Source: Natrinema sp. DC36
Lineage (GTDB): Archaea; Halobacteriota; Halobacteria; Halobacteriales; Natrialbaceae
Direction of reading: 5' to 3'
DNA: 64,000 nt
NCBI RefSeq assembly: GCF_020405225.1
Contig: NZ_CP084472.1
Coordinates: 1,240,001 to 1,304,000 of the forward strand
This document shows positions 18,557 through 27,376 of this stretch, piece after piece (position 1 is the stretch's first letter; every line of letters begins with the position of its first letter). Made by a program: the position numbers and the translations under genes. A model generated the notes under the pieces. That model saw only the letters and a list, made by a program, of their open reading frames with translations, was not told the DNA's origin and did no database searches.

Positions 18557-20095
18557 CTACACCGGATCGAACGTCCACTTCTGGTTATCGCCGCCCAGCC
18601 AGTCGTACTGGATCACGGTGGCGCCGTCGGCCGTCGAGAAGTCCTCGACGTCGGCGACACGCCCGCTGTGTTCGGCCACCAGTCGGTACGTGCCGTCGCC
18701 GTTATCCACGACGTTCCAGCGCTGACACGGGTGTCCGGAGCGTTCCCACTGCTGGACGTTCGCCCCGTTGCCGTAGTTGGCCTCGGCTACCTCGAGGTAC
18801 AGGCCGCTGTTGACGTTCGTGATGTCGTAGGTACCGTCCCGGTTCTGCGAGAGGGTCCACTGCTGGCAGGGACTGCCGGTGTCCGCGTACTGGCGGACGT
18901 CGTCGCCGTTCGCGGTGCCGGCGTTGGCGACCTCCAGCAACTTCCCGCTGTTGACGTTCGTGATGGAGTAGGTCCCCTCGGCGAGAGGGCCGGACACCGG
19001 CCCGCTGCAGTCGTTCGCGCTGCCGGGCACCTGGGCCGTCGTGCTCGGGGTGTTGGTACACCCGACGACCGGCCAGTCGTTCTCCCACGTGATCCGGTCC
19101 AGCATGAGGACGCGACGCGGGACGCCGTCGACGAAGCCGCCGTCCTGTCGGTCGTAGGCGTGGTAGATCGTCCACATCGATCCGTCGTCGTCGGTGATGA
19201 CGTCGCCGTGACCCGGCCCCGGGAAGCGCCGGTTCCCGGTCAGGATCGGTACCCCCTTGTTGTTGACGTCGCGATCGATCAGATCCGTCCCGTTCTGGTT
19301 GTAGTACGGGCCGAAGAACGACGTGGACCGCCCGACCTCGTACTCGTACGTGCTGGAGAGGCCGTCGCAACAGCCGCCGGTCGAGACGATGAGGTAGTGG
19401 TAACCGTTGGCCTCGAAGTGAGTCGTCCCCTCGTAGGCGTCGCCGGCCACCTGCGTCTGCGTCGACATGTCGTAGCTCCGCAGGTCCGAACTCAACTCGC
19501 CGACGTAGATACCCTGGAAGCTTCCCCAGAACAGGTATGGCGTGCCGTCGTACTCGGCGACGTACGCGTCGATGGTGCCACCGCCCGTCTCGTCGTCGCC
19601 GATGATCTGCCCGTGGTCGGTGAACGGTCCGGTCGGCGAACTCGACGTGGCCAGCCCGATACCGAACTCGCCACTCTCCCACGGCCGGGGCGACAGCGAG
19701 TAGAACAGCTTCCACTCGCCGTCGTCGTAGTGGATATCGGGCGCCCAGATCGAGCCGTAGGTCCACCCCGGTCGGGAATCGAACGCCTCTCCCTCGTACG
19801 TCCAGTTGGCCAGGTCCGTCGACGAGAGGATCGGGATCAGCAACTCCTCGGAGTCGTTGGACCCGTCGTCCCGGTTCATGTTGGTGCCGTAGGCGTAGTA
19901 GGTGCCGTCGGGCGCCCGGTGGATCGTCGGATCGGGGAAGTGTGGCTCGTAGAGGGGATTGTGGTAATGCGTTGCACTCTCGTCGGCGGCGACGGAGCCG
20001 CTCATGCCCGCAGCGCCAGCCGTCGTGAGCGCACCGATACCGATCGTCTGCAGCACTGTCCGTCGGTCGAAATCGCTTTCGCAACCATCAGGCAT
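18557..20095 (-). CDS. Tat-exported GH43 glycosidase with ricin-type lectin domain (paralogue)
   Basis: A 512-residue paralogue of the neighbouring GH43 enzyme. It has a Tat signal (FDRRTVLQTIGIGALTTAG), the mature start ADESATHYHNPLYEPHFPDPT (general base Asp55) and the conserved propeller blocks WAPDIHYDDGEWKLFYS, GTIDAYVAEYDGTPYLFWGS and THFEANGYHYLIVSTGGCCDG. The C-terminal 145 residues are a ricin-type trefoil with three QW-like repeats (CQQWTLSQ, CQRWNVV, QKWTF). The lectin part differs more from its neighbour than the catalytic part does, so the polymers bound may differ. A TATA-like TTATATCTTTT lies about 28 nt upstream. It probably acts on arabinan or arabinoxylan; activity on other beta-linked pentosides is possible. 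Confidence 0.88.
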   Translation of the reverse strand: MPDGCESDFDRRTVLQTIGIGALTTAGAAGMSGSVAADESATHYHNPLYEPHFPDPTIHRAPDGTYYAYGTNMNRDDGSNDSEELLIPILSSTDLANWTYEGEAFDSRPGWTYGSIWAPDIHYDDGEWKLFYSLSPRPWESGEFGIGLATSSSPTGPFTDHGQIIGDDETGGGTIDAYVAEYDGTPYLFWGSFQGIYVGELSSDLRSYDMSTQTQVAGDAYEGTTHFEANGYHYLIVSTGGCCDGLSSTYEYEVGRSTSFFGPYYNQNGTDLIDRDVNNKGVPILTGNRRFPGPGHGDVITDDDGSMWTIYHAYDRQDGGFVDGVPRRVLMLDRITWENDWPVVGCTNTPSTTAQVPGSANDCSGPVSGPLAEGTYSITNVNSGKLLEVANAGTANGDDVRQYADTGSPCQQWTLSQNRDGTYDITNVNSGLYLEVAEANYGNGANVQQWERSGHPCQRWNVVDNGDGTYRLVAEHSGRVADVEDFSTADGATVIQYDWLGGDNQKWTFDPV

Positions 20096-20121
20096 GGCGA
20101 TTGGTAAGTCTCCGATGTCAA

Positions 20122-20134
20122 ACTTATATCTTTT
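20122..20134 (-). promoter_or_regulatory. TATA box of the second GH43 gene
   Basis: ACTTATATCTTTT (AAAAGATATAAGT on the coding strand) lies 27-39 nt before the ATG at 20095. Confidence 0.5.
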
Positions 20135-20242
20135 GGTGCATGTTACCAGAAAACAGATCCCGTCTCCGAAGGGAGAAATAGAGGGCCTCGATCAGTGCGG
20201 GCTCCTGCATCGATCATCGCGTTCGCAGCCTCCCGTCGCCAG

Positions 20243-21316
20243 TCACTCGAGCGCGACCGGCTCACCTCGTTCCGCGGAGTCGTGGATTGCCTCGATGATC
20301 CGCATGTCCTGCAGGCCGTGTCGACCGTCCGGATAGAGGTCGCCGTCGCCGAGGAGACGGTCCGCGAAGTAGTCGAACTCCTCTTTCATCTCGCGCTCCG
20401 CGTCGAAACTTCCGTGTTCGATCGTGACCGACACGTCGCCGCGCGAGAGGTGGAGCGAACACTCTCCGTGGAACGCCGGCCGGAGTTCGATCCGCCCCTC
20501 GGTTCCCGTGATCTTGAGATGGGTGTCTTCGTGGGCGTGCTGGCTCGAGGTCGAGATCATCTGCACGTCGTCTTCGAAGACCAGCAGCGACGAGGACCGC
20601 TCGTCCGGGACGTCGGCGAACGCCTCGTGGTTCGAGACCATCTCGGCCTGCACGCTGACGGGGTCGCGTCGGAGCAGGAATCGGGTCGTGTTGATCGAAT
20701 AGATTCCCAGGTCCATCACCGAGGTGCCGTACCCGCTCAGGTCGGCGTCGAGCCGCCACTGGTCGGGGTCGGGGATCATCTCGAGCAGCGACTGGGTGTT
20801 GTGACCGTAGACGGACACCGGCTCCCCGAGGAAGCCGTCGGCGATCAACTCGCGGGCCCGTTGCACCGCCGGGTCGGTCTGCATGCGATAGGCGATCATC
20901 AACGGCGCGTCCGCGGCGTCGCAGGCCTCCACCATCGCCTCGGCGCGCTCGACGGTCGCCTCCATCGGCTTCTCACAGAGGACCGCCTTGTCCAGTTCGG
21001 CCGCGGTCTCGGCGTACTCGAGGTGGTAGGCGTTCGGCGTCCCGACGTAGATGGCGTCGTACTCGTCGGCGGCCGCACCGTCGTGGAACTCGTCGTAGCT
21101 GATCCCGCTCGCGACGTCGTTCTCGTCGGCGAGTCGCGTCGCCTTTTCGGTCGAACTGCTGACGAGCACCGTCACCTCGCCCAGATCGGACGATTCGATC
21201 GCCGGCAATGCGACGTCGATGGTCCACCACCCCAGGCCGATCAGGGCGTATCTGACGGTCCCGTTCTCTGTCGTCTGCCACGTTCGCTCCTCGTAGCTAT
21301 CGATCCAGTCGCGCAT
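20243..21316 (-). CDS. gfo6: D-xylose 1-dehydrogenase (NADP), Gfo6 type
   Basis: A 357-residue Gfo/Idh/MocA oxidoreductase. The N-terminal Rossmann fold starts at VRYALIGLGWWTIDVALPAI, the CEKPMEAT block carries the conserved Lys, and the C-terminal alpha/beta sheet includes DLGIYSINTTRFLL with the His/Tyr region. It closely resembles the haloarchaeal xylose dehydrogenase that oxidises D-xylose to xylonolactone, the first step of the pathway whose later enzymes flank it. I started at ATG 21316 because it gives the family length and lies 20-30 nt after CTGATAAAAAA; the open frame continues upstream without meaning. L-arabinose may also be a substrate. Confidence 0.85.
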   Translation of the reverse strand: MRDWIDSYEERTWQTTENGTVRYALIGLGWWTIDVALPAIESSDLGEVTVLVSSSTEKATRLADENDVASGISYDEFHDGAAADEYDAIYVGTPNAYHLEYAETAAELDKAVLCEKPMEATVERAEAMVEACDAADAPLMIAYRMQTDPAVQRARELIADGFLGEPVSVYGHNTQSLLEMIPDPDQWRLDADLSGYGTSVMDLGIYSINTTRFLLRRDPVSVQAEMVSNHEAFADVPDERSSSLLVFEDDVQMISTSSQHAHEDTHLKITGTEGRIELRPAFHGECSLHLSRGDVSVTIEHGSFDAEREMKEEFDYFADRLLGDGDLYPDGRHGLQDMRIIEAIHDSAERGEPVALE

Positions 21317-22036
21317 ACCGGTTCTATATCCCGATCTGATAAAAAACGACCGATGCCAACGTGTGACGACCGCGGGAATCCGGCCGCGACGATCGTGCGT
21401 CGTCGCGGGCGAGGACGGGTTTCGACCCCACCGCCTGCGGTACGGCTCGAGAACGCGTCGACTGATCGATTCCGCCGTCGTGCCGTTCAAACAAACCGTT
21501 CGTCGATACCGAACGATCGTTTCCGTCAGAGCGGAGCTTTTCGTCCCGTTTGACGAGCGGAGGACCCTGACTCACTGTACTGGGCCTCGAGCGTAGCGCC
21601 CATTATCACGAACCCGAGAAAGAAAAGCCGTCCGTAATTACTGAACGATCGACTAGGCCCACAGCTGGTCCACAGCCCGTGACATCACCGGCTGAAACCG
21701 CTTACCCGGCACTCCCACAGCCGTCTCGTACGAATTCGCGTTTCGTCTTCTCTCCGCTAGAGATTACAACCATATATCCGTAAGCCCATCTTCCATCGTA
21801 AGACATTGTGTCTCTTTGTTCGTCATCGTGGGACACAATCGATTCGGGAAACGGTGGCGGCGGTACTATCTGGTTTCCGGTAGTCGGCCCGGTTCGGCGC
21901 GCTGGCGGGGCTGTCAGCGCATCGGATTCGGGAGGAGCGCGGCTCGTTTCGCATCGCCGACGGCGATTCTGACCGATCGCGGCCGTCGAAAAAGCGTCGC
22001 TTCCGCGGTGACTCGAGTCGGTCGATCGGGGAGTCG
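21317..22036. other. Intergenic, 720 nt, no supported gene
   Basis: The left end carries the gfo6 promoter (TATA-like 21336-21346). The rest has no frame I can support. An 8-bp inverted repeat (ATTGTGTC 21805-21812 and GACACAAT 21832-21839) and an ACCATATATCC stretch near 21770 are the only structured elements noticed. Confidence 0.55.
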
Positions 22037-23476
22037 TCAGTAGTTGTCGTAGACGGTCTTGCTGATGGTGTAGAAGTCCAGTCCGGCGTCGCCCTGCTCC
22101 CGATAGGTTTCGCTCGAGGAATCTTTCATGCCGCCGAAGGGAACGTGGAGTTCGAGGCCGGTGGTCTTTTCGTTGACTTTGACGACGCCTGCTTCGATCT
22201 CCGCCACGAAGCGGTTGGCCTCGGTGTGATCGTCGGTGACGACGCTCGCGGAGAGCCCGAAGTCGACGTCGTTAGCGACGGCCAGTGCCTCGTCGAAGTC
22301 GCTGACGGGGATGACCGCCAGCACCGGGCCGAAGACCTCCTCCTGGGCGATGCGCATCTCGGAGTCGACATCCGAAAAGACTGCGGGCTCGACGAAGTAG
22401 CCCTCACGGTCCAGCGCCGACCCGCCGTACTCGAGGGTTGCACCCTCTTCCCGTGCGATGTCGACGTACTCGAGCGTGCTCTCGAGCTCCGACTCGCTAA
22501 CGTGGGGGCCCATACCGGGATCGTCGAGCCCGTGACCGTGGTCGATCGCGGCGGCGCGGTCGACCACGGCGTCGACGAACTGGTCGTAGACGTCCTCGTG
22601 GACGATGGCGCGAGAAGCGGCCGTACACGCCTGCCCGGTCACGCCGAACGCGCCGTCGGCGACGATCTCGGCCGCTTCCTCGACATCTGCCGTGTCGCTG
22701 ACGACCGTCGGGTTCTTGCCGCCCATCTCGAGCTGGACGCGCTTGCCGTCCTCGGTCGCGGTGTCGTAGACGGTGTTGCCGACAGCCGTGCTGCCGGTAA
22801 AGGAGATGGCGTCGACATCCTCGTGACTCGCGATCGTGGAGCCGACCTCGCTCCCGGGCCCGGTGACGACGTTGAGCACGCCGTCGGGGAGGCCCGCGTC
22901 GTCAAGCGCCGCGGCCATCTCGTGGACGACGCCGGGCGCGAGCGATGCGGGCTTGATGACGACGGCGTTCCCCGCTGCGAGCGCGGGTGCGATCTTCCAG
23001 GCCGGAATGGCGATTGGGTAGTTCCACGGCGTGATCAGGCCCGCGACACCGAGGGGCTCGTTCGTCGTGTAGAGCGTCGTATCGCGTGCGCTGGAGCCCT
23101 TGACCGTGCCGCCGAGATCGCTCGCCTTCGCACCGTAGTAGTGGAAGATGTCGATCGCGCGCTGTACTTCGCCGCCGGCCTCGCTCCGGGTCTTGCCCTC
23201 CTCGCGGACGAGGAGTTCGGTCAGCTCGTCCTTTCGCTGATCCAGCAGCGATCCGGCCGTCGTGAGGATCCGGCCGCGCTCGGGGCCGGGCGTCGATCCC
23301 CAGTCGTCGCTCGCGTCGCGAGCCGCCTCGATTGCTCGCTCGGTGTCGTCCGCGTCGGACTGGGGATAGGTCGCGACGACCGCCGCGGGGTTCGCGGGAT
23401 CGGTCGTTTCGAAGGTCTCGCCGGTATTCGATTCGCGCCACTCGCCGCTGACGTAGTTCAGCCGCTGGTCTGGCAT
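22037..23476 (-). CDS. xacF: Alpha-ketoglutarate semialdehyde dehydrogenase
   Basis: A 479-residue aldehyde dehydrogenase. The catalytic cysteine is Cys284 in GQACTAASR and the general base is Glu250 in LEMGGKN; FTGSTAVGN and PWNYPIAIPAWKIAPALAAGN form the NADP-binding parts. In the pentose pathway it oxidises 2,5-dioxopentanoate to alpha-ketoglutarate, delivering pentose carbon to the citric acid cycle. The gene is divergent from the dehydratase at 23587 that makes its substrate, and the two share a 110-nt promoter region. The specific role is inferred from this context; the ALDH superfamily itself is certain. Confidence 0.88.
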   Translation of the reverse strand: MPDQRLNYVSGEWRESNTGETFETTDPANPAAVVATYPQSDADDTERAIEAARDASDDWGSTPGPERGRILTTAGSLLDQRKDELTELLVREEGKTRSEAGGEVQRAIDIFHYYGAKASDLGGTVKGSSARDTTLYTTNEPLGVAGLITPWNYPIAIPAWKIAPALAAGNAVVIKPASLAPGVVHEMAAALDDAGLPDGVLNVVTGPGSEVGSTIASHEDVDAISFTGSTAVGNTVYDTATEDGKRVQLEMGGKNPTVVSDTADVEEAAEIVADGAFGVTGQACTAASRAIVHEDVYDQFVDAVVDRAAAIDHGHGLDDPGMGPHVSESELESTLEYVDIAREEGATLEYGGSALDREGYFVEPAVFSDVDSEMRIAQEEVFGPVLAVIPVSDFDEALAVANDVDFGLSASVVTDDHTEANRFVAEIEAGVVKVNEKTTGLELHVPFGGMKDSSSETYREQGDAGLDFYTISKTVYDNY

Positions 23477-23500
23477 ACAGACGGAGGTCGTCCCGTTCGC

Positions 23501-23510
23501 TCATAATTCT
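23501..23510 (-). promoter_or_regulatory. TATA box of xacF
   Basis: TCATAATTCT (AGAATTATGA on the coding strand) lies 25-34 nt before the xacF ATG at 23476. Confidence 0.5.
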
Positions 23511-23556
23511 TGCCGTTCCGACGCTTCCCGCCGCCGAACCGTCCGGGGACGAGACA

Positions 23557-23564
23557 TTTATAAT
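23557..23564 (+). promoter_or_regulatory. TATA box of xacE
   Basis: TTTATAAT lies 23-30 nt before the ATG at 23587, so the mRNA is probably leaderless. It is one of two back-to-back promoters in this divergent region and a likely target of the IclR regulator encoded at 36463. Confidence 0.6.
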
Positions 23565-23586
23565 GGATTAGGTAGTTGATGCCCGC

Positions 23587-24453
23587 ATGCGGTATCAGCG
23601 CCTATCCACTGGCGACCAGTATAGACTGATCGCTGTCGATGACGACACAGCATACGATCTGACAGCCGTCAAACCGAGACTAGACAGGTTTGGTGAACTC
23701 GCTGCGGCGGCGGACATCGCGGGCATCGGGATCGACGAGATGGCGAGCGAGCTCACGGACGAAGCTCCGACGGTCTCTCGCGATTCGCTCACTGACGGGA
23801 CGCTACCGATCGTGCCGGAGGAGGTCTGGGCAGCGGGGGTCACGTACGAGATCAGCGAGGAGGCCCGCGAAGCCGAGAGCGGGATGCCGGAGATGTACCT
23901 CCACGCCTACGAGGCCGAGCGGCCGGAGATCTTCTTCAAAGCGACGCCGAGCCGGACGGTCGGCCCCGGCGAGGCGGTCGGCATCCGAGCCGATTCCTCG
24001 TGGGACGTCCCCGAACCGGAACTCGGTATCGTCCTCTACGACGGCTCGATCGTCGGCTACACGGTCGGCAACGACATGAGCAGCCGCGAGATCGAGGGCG
24101 AGAATCCGTTGTATCTTCCCCAGGCGAAGATGTACGAGCGCTGCTGCTCGATCGGTCCCTGTATCGCCTCCGCCGCCGAGGTCGGCGACCCTCACGAACT
24201 GACGATGTCGATGGAGATCACTCGAGACGGCGAGACCCTCTACGACGGCGAGACCTCGATCGGCAACATGGCCCGTACCTGCGACGAGTTGGTCGAGTAC
24301 TGGCGGGACCACGACGTCGTCCCCGAACTCGGCGTCCTGCTCACCGGCACCTCCCTCGTTCCGGACGACGGATTCACCCTTCAGCCGAACGACGAGGTCC
24401 GCATCGCGATCGACCAGATCGGCGAACTCGTGAATCCGGTCGTCGAAGTCTGA
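23587..24453 (+). CDS. xacE: 2-keto-3-deoxy-pentonate dehydratase (FAH family)
   Basis: A 288-residue protein of the fumarylacetoacetate hydrolase fold. The C-terminal catalytic domain has EIFFKATPSRTVGPG, the metal-binding VPEPELGIVL (Glu-x-Glu), and GYTVGNDMSSREIEGENPLYLPQAK. Relatives in Haloferax dehydrate 2-keto-3-deoxyxylonate (and the arabinonate-derived epimer) to alpha-ketoglutarate semialdehyde. That product is the substrate of the divergent xacF gene, which supports this assignment over the many other FAH reactions. The start at 23587 is set by the TATA box 23-30 nt upstream. Confidence 0.87.
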   Translation: MRYQRLSTGDQYRLIAVDDDTAYDLTAVKPRLDRFGELAAAADIAGIGIDEMASELTDEAPTVSRDSLTDGTLPIVPEEVWAAGVTYEISEEAREAESGMPEMYLHAYEAERPEIFFKATPSRTVGPGEAVGIRADSSWDVPEPELGIVLYDGSIVGYTVGNDMSSREIEGENPLYLPQAKMYERCCSIGPCIASAAEVGDPHELTMSMEITRDGETLYDGETSIGNMARTCDELVEYWRDHDVVPELGVLLTGTSLVPDDGFTLQPNDEVRIAIDQIGELVNPVVEV

Positions 24454-24762
24454 TCGGATCGACGTTCTCTCGCTCCCTTCTCGGCAACCCTCGTCCGAAC
24501 GCGTCCGGTGACGGATGGTCGTTCGAGGCTGGCTGACGAACTCGGACACCGAACGAGGCCATCGAGTCTCGATCGACGGAGCCCGAACCGAGATCCGACC
24601 GGTCGGCGAGCCGGTTCGGTTCCGGACTGAGTCCTCGAGACCGCTTTGTAGCCGACCTATCGACTGAGTCGCTGCGAAGCTACGGCGGTGGACATCGATA
24701 TCGCATAGTACCAGTTCGATAATAAGTGACTATTATATATGGTAATATTATATGGGGAAACG
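24454..24762. other. Intergenic, 309 nt
   Basis: No gene is visible. The right end contains the AT-rich promoter of the gntP-like gene; the rest is GC-rich without structure that I could see. Confidence 0.6.
24731..24740 (+). promoter_or_regulatory. TATA box of the GntP permease gene
   Basis: TATTATATAT lies 23-32 nt before the ATG at 24763. Confidence 0.55.
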
Positions 24763-26148
24763 ATGTTCGGTTGGATACTACAATCCGGTGGACAAGCGCC
24801 ACTCGTATCGCTCGTGGTGGGCATCGTCGTGATCGTACTCCTGCTGGTCGTCCTCGACCTACCGGCGTTCGTCTCGCTCGTTATCGCGGGACTCGCGGTC
24901 GGCATCGTCGCTCCGTCGGTCGCTTTCGCCGACGTTCCCGGCGAGTTCTCAACGGCCTTCGGCGAGAACATGGCCGGAATCGGTATCCCCATCCTGATGG
25001 CTGCGATCATCGGAAAGGCCATGGTCGAGAGCGGTGCGGCCAATCGGATCGTTCGAGCCTTCACGGCCGTACTCGGGGACGAGAACACCGAAATTTCGCT
25101 GTTCAGTAGCAGTTTCATCATGTCTATCCCGGTCTTCTTCGACAACGTGTTCTACTTGCTCGCGCCGCTGGCACGCGCCGCGCGGTCGCGAGACGGTCAA
25201 AACTACGCGCTGTACATCGTCGCCGTCGGCGCTGCCGGCGTCGTTACGCACGGTTTCGTCCCGCCGACACCCGGACCGTTGCTCGCCGTCGAAGAGTTCG
25301 ACGCCAATCTCGGGAGTACCATTCTGGTCGGCGTCCTCGTCGGACTGCCGACGGCGCTCATCTCCGGACTGGGCTACGGCTACTGGATCAACCGCCGAGT
25401 GGAGATCCCGCTCCGAGACGCGATGGGAACGACGGTCGAGGAACTCGAGTCACAAAACCGAATTCCGACAGGCCAGTTGCCGGGCGTGTTCGAATCGCTG
25501 TTGCCTATTTTGCTCGCCGTCCTCCTCGTGACCGCCGACACGACCGCACAAACGATACTCGGCTCGGACGCATCGGTCGGCGACATCACGGGGTTCTTCG
25601 GTGATCCGACCGTCGCCCTCACGGCGGCAGCGCTGGCAGCGGCGCTCACGTACTACCGGATGAGCGATCTCGAGAGCGATGCGTTCTCCGACGAACTCAC
25701 CGAGGCGCTCAAAAGCGGCGGTAACATCGCAGCGATCACCGCCGCCGGCGGTGCGTTCGGCGCAATGCTTCAGGCGGCCGGTGCCGGCGAGTACATCGCT
25801 GGCAGCCTCGAAGGGATCGGCCTCGGCCTGCTCGTGACGGCGTGGGTGATCGCCGCCGGCGTTCGCGTCGTTCAGGGGTCGGCGACGGTCGCGATCGTCA
25901 CCACGGCGAGTATCATGGCTCCGCTCGCCAGCGGACTCGAGGTCAACGTCGCGTACCTCGTCATGTCGATCGGCGCTGGCGCGTCCTTCTGCTCGTGGTA
26001 CAACGATAGCGGTTTCTGGATCGTCAAGGAGATCGGCGGCCTTACGCAGGCGGAGACGTTGAAGACGTGGACGGTCGCAACCATCCTCATCGGCCTCACG
26101 GGCCTGCTGAGTACGCTCGTTTTCTCGTCGATCCTCCCGCTCAGTTAG
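24763..26148 (+). CDS. GntP family sugar-acid permease
   Basis: A 461-residue secondary transporter with about 12 hydrophobic segments. The family blocks GIGIPILMAAIIGKAMVESGAA, SFIMSIPVFFDNVFYLLAPLARA and THGFVPPTPGPL are those of GntP gluconate:H+ symporters, and the C-terminal half has GGAFGAMLQAAG and VVQGSATVAIVTTASI. In a pentose cluster it may import or export aldonates such as xylonate or arabinonate. The frame can start eight codons earlier at 24739; I chose 24763 because of the TATA spacing and the family start MFGWILQSGG. A GntP gene is not part of the xac cluster I know from Haloferax. Confidence 0.88.
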   Translation: MFGWILQSGGQAPLVSLVVGIVVIVLLLVVLDLPAFVSLVIAGLAVGIVAPSVAFADVPGEFSTAFGENMAGIGIPILMAAIIGKAMVESGAANRIVRAFTAVLGDENTEISLFSSSFIMSIPVFFDNVFYLLAPLARAARSRDGQNYALYIVAVGAAGVVTHGFVPPTPGPLLAVEEFDANLGSTILVGVLVGLPTALISGLGYGYWINRRVEIPLRDAMGTTVEELESQNRIPTGQLPGVFESLLPILLAVLLVTADTTAQTILGSDASVGDITGFFGDPTVALTAAALAAALTYYRMSDLESDAFSDELTEALKSGGNIAAITAAGGAFGAMLQAAGAGEYIAGSLEGIGLGLLVTAWVIAAGVRVVQGSATVAIVTTASIMAPLASGLEVNVAYLVMSIGAGASFCSWYNDSGFWIVKEIGGLTQAETLKTWTVATILIGLTGLLSTLVFSSILPLS

Positions 26149-26238
26149 CTACCGCCCGTCTTCCAGCCGTCACCGCGCGATCGAGGCCGGATGATTGGCG
26201 CTCTCGAGGATCGCTTCACTAGAAACAGCGACCGACGC

Positions 26239-27375
26239 TTACGGCCGTACTTCGTTGGTCGGCCCCGTGAAGGATAACTGTCGGTTCTTCACCGCCGTCC
26301 CCGACTCGGCGTCGAAGAGGTGGATCGCCTCCGTCGGGAATGCGACGTCGACGCGGTCACCGTCGCCGACGGTCGGGATCCCCTCGGTCGTCGCCGTGAA
26401 CTCGGTCCCGTCGTCGAACCGGAGATGCACGAGATTCTCGTTGCCCATCGGTTCGACGACGTCCACCGTGGCCTCGAATCGCCGTTCGTCCGCGGCCACC
26501 TCGTCGATCCGAACGTCTTCCGGTCGGACCCCGAGGACGAGTTCGCTCCCGTCCTCGAGGTCGTCGCTCATCGCCGGCTCGAGCGGATAGTCGAACGTGT
26601 CGGTCACGATCCGCGCTCCGTCGAGGCGACCGTCGAAGAAGTTCATCGACGGTTCGCCGATGAAGCCGGCGACGAAGAGATTGTTCGGCTCGTGGTAACA
26701 CTCCAGCGGCGTGCCGACCTGCTGCAGCTCTCCCTGATCCAATACTGCAATCCGATCGCCCATCGTCATCGCCTCGGTCTGGTCGTGCGTGACGTAGACC
26801 GTCGTCACGCCGAGCTGTTCCTGAAGGTGCTGGAGCTCCGTCCGCATCTCCGCGCGCAGCTTCGCGTCGAGGTTGGAGAGCGGTTCGTCCATCAGGAACA
26901 CGTCGGGGTCGCGGACGATCGCCCGTCCCAGCGCGACCCGCTGTTGCTGGCCGCCCGAGAGCTCGCCCGGCTTGCGATCCAGCAGCTCGTCGATTCCCAT
27001 CAGCGCCGCCGTCTCCTCGACCGTCTCGTCGATCTCCGCGTCGGAGAGCTCGGTCGATTCCTCGAGCCCGAAGGCCATGTTCTCGCGGACGGTCTTGTGG
27101 GGGTACAGCGCGTACGACTGGAAGACCATCGCGATGTCGCGGTCCTGTGCCGAGACCTCGTTGATCGTCCGGTCGCCGAGCCTGACCTCGCCGTCCGTGA
27201 CCGTCTCGAGGCCGGCGATCATGCGCAGCGTCGTCGATTTGCCACAGCCCGAGGGGCCGACCAGGACGAGGAAGTCGCCGTCGGGAACCTCGACCGAGAC
27301 GTCTTCGACCGCAACGACGCCTGCGTTTTCGTCCCCGTACACCTTGGTCACGTCGTCGAGTTCTAAGCCCGCCAT
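26239..27375 (-). CDS. xacK: Sugar ABC transporter ATP-binding protein
   Basis: A 378-residue ATPase of the MalK/UgpC type. Walker A GPSGCGKST spans 40-48, the Q-loop is MVFQSYALYPHKTV, the signature LSGGQQQRVALGRAI, Walker B VFLMDEPLSNLDAKLR, and the switch His lies in YVTHDQTEAM. Residues about 240-378 are the regulatory TOBE/OB domain. It powers pentose import with the permeases encoded upstream. It is the last gene of the operon; only one base separates it from the preceding ATPase gene, so they are coupled. Two different ATPases (XacJ and XacK) serve one permease pair in Haloferax too. Confidence 0.88.
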   Translation of the reverse strand: MAGLELDDVTKVYGDENAGVVAVEDVSVEVPDGDFLVLVGPSGCGKSTTLRMIAGLETVTDGEVRLGDRTINEVSAQDRDIAMVFQSYALYPHKTVRENMAFGLEESTELSDAEIDETVEETAALMGIDELLDRKPGELSGGQQQRVALGRAIVRDPDVFLMDEPLSNLDAKLRAEMRTELQHLQEQLGVTTVYVTHDQTEAMTMGDRIAVLDQGELQQVGTPLECYHEPNNLFVAGFIGEPSMNFFDGRLDGARIVTDTFDYPLEPAMSDDLEDGSELVLGVRPEDVRIDEVAADERRFEATVDVVEPMGNENLVHLRFDDGTEFTATTEGIPTVGDGDRVDVAFPTEAIHLFDAESGTAVKNRQLSFTGPTNEVRP

Positions 27376-27376
27376 G

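Noticed and set aside
20195-21553. 450-codon plus-strand frame over the gfo6 gene
   Set aside because: Shadow of the dehydrogenase, which has full domain support; the translation matches nothing and ends in Arg-rich text.
21805-21839. 8-bp inverted repeat as an insertion-sequence end pair
   Set aside because: Spacing of 19 nt and no transposase; more likely chance or a weak operator.
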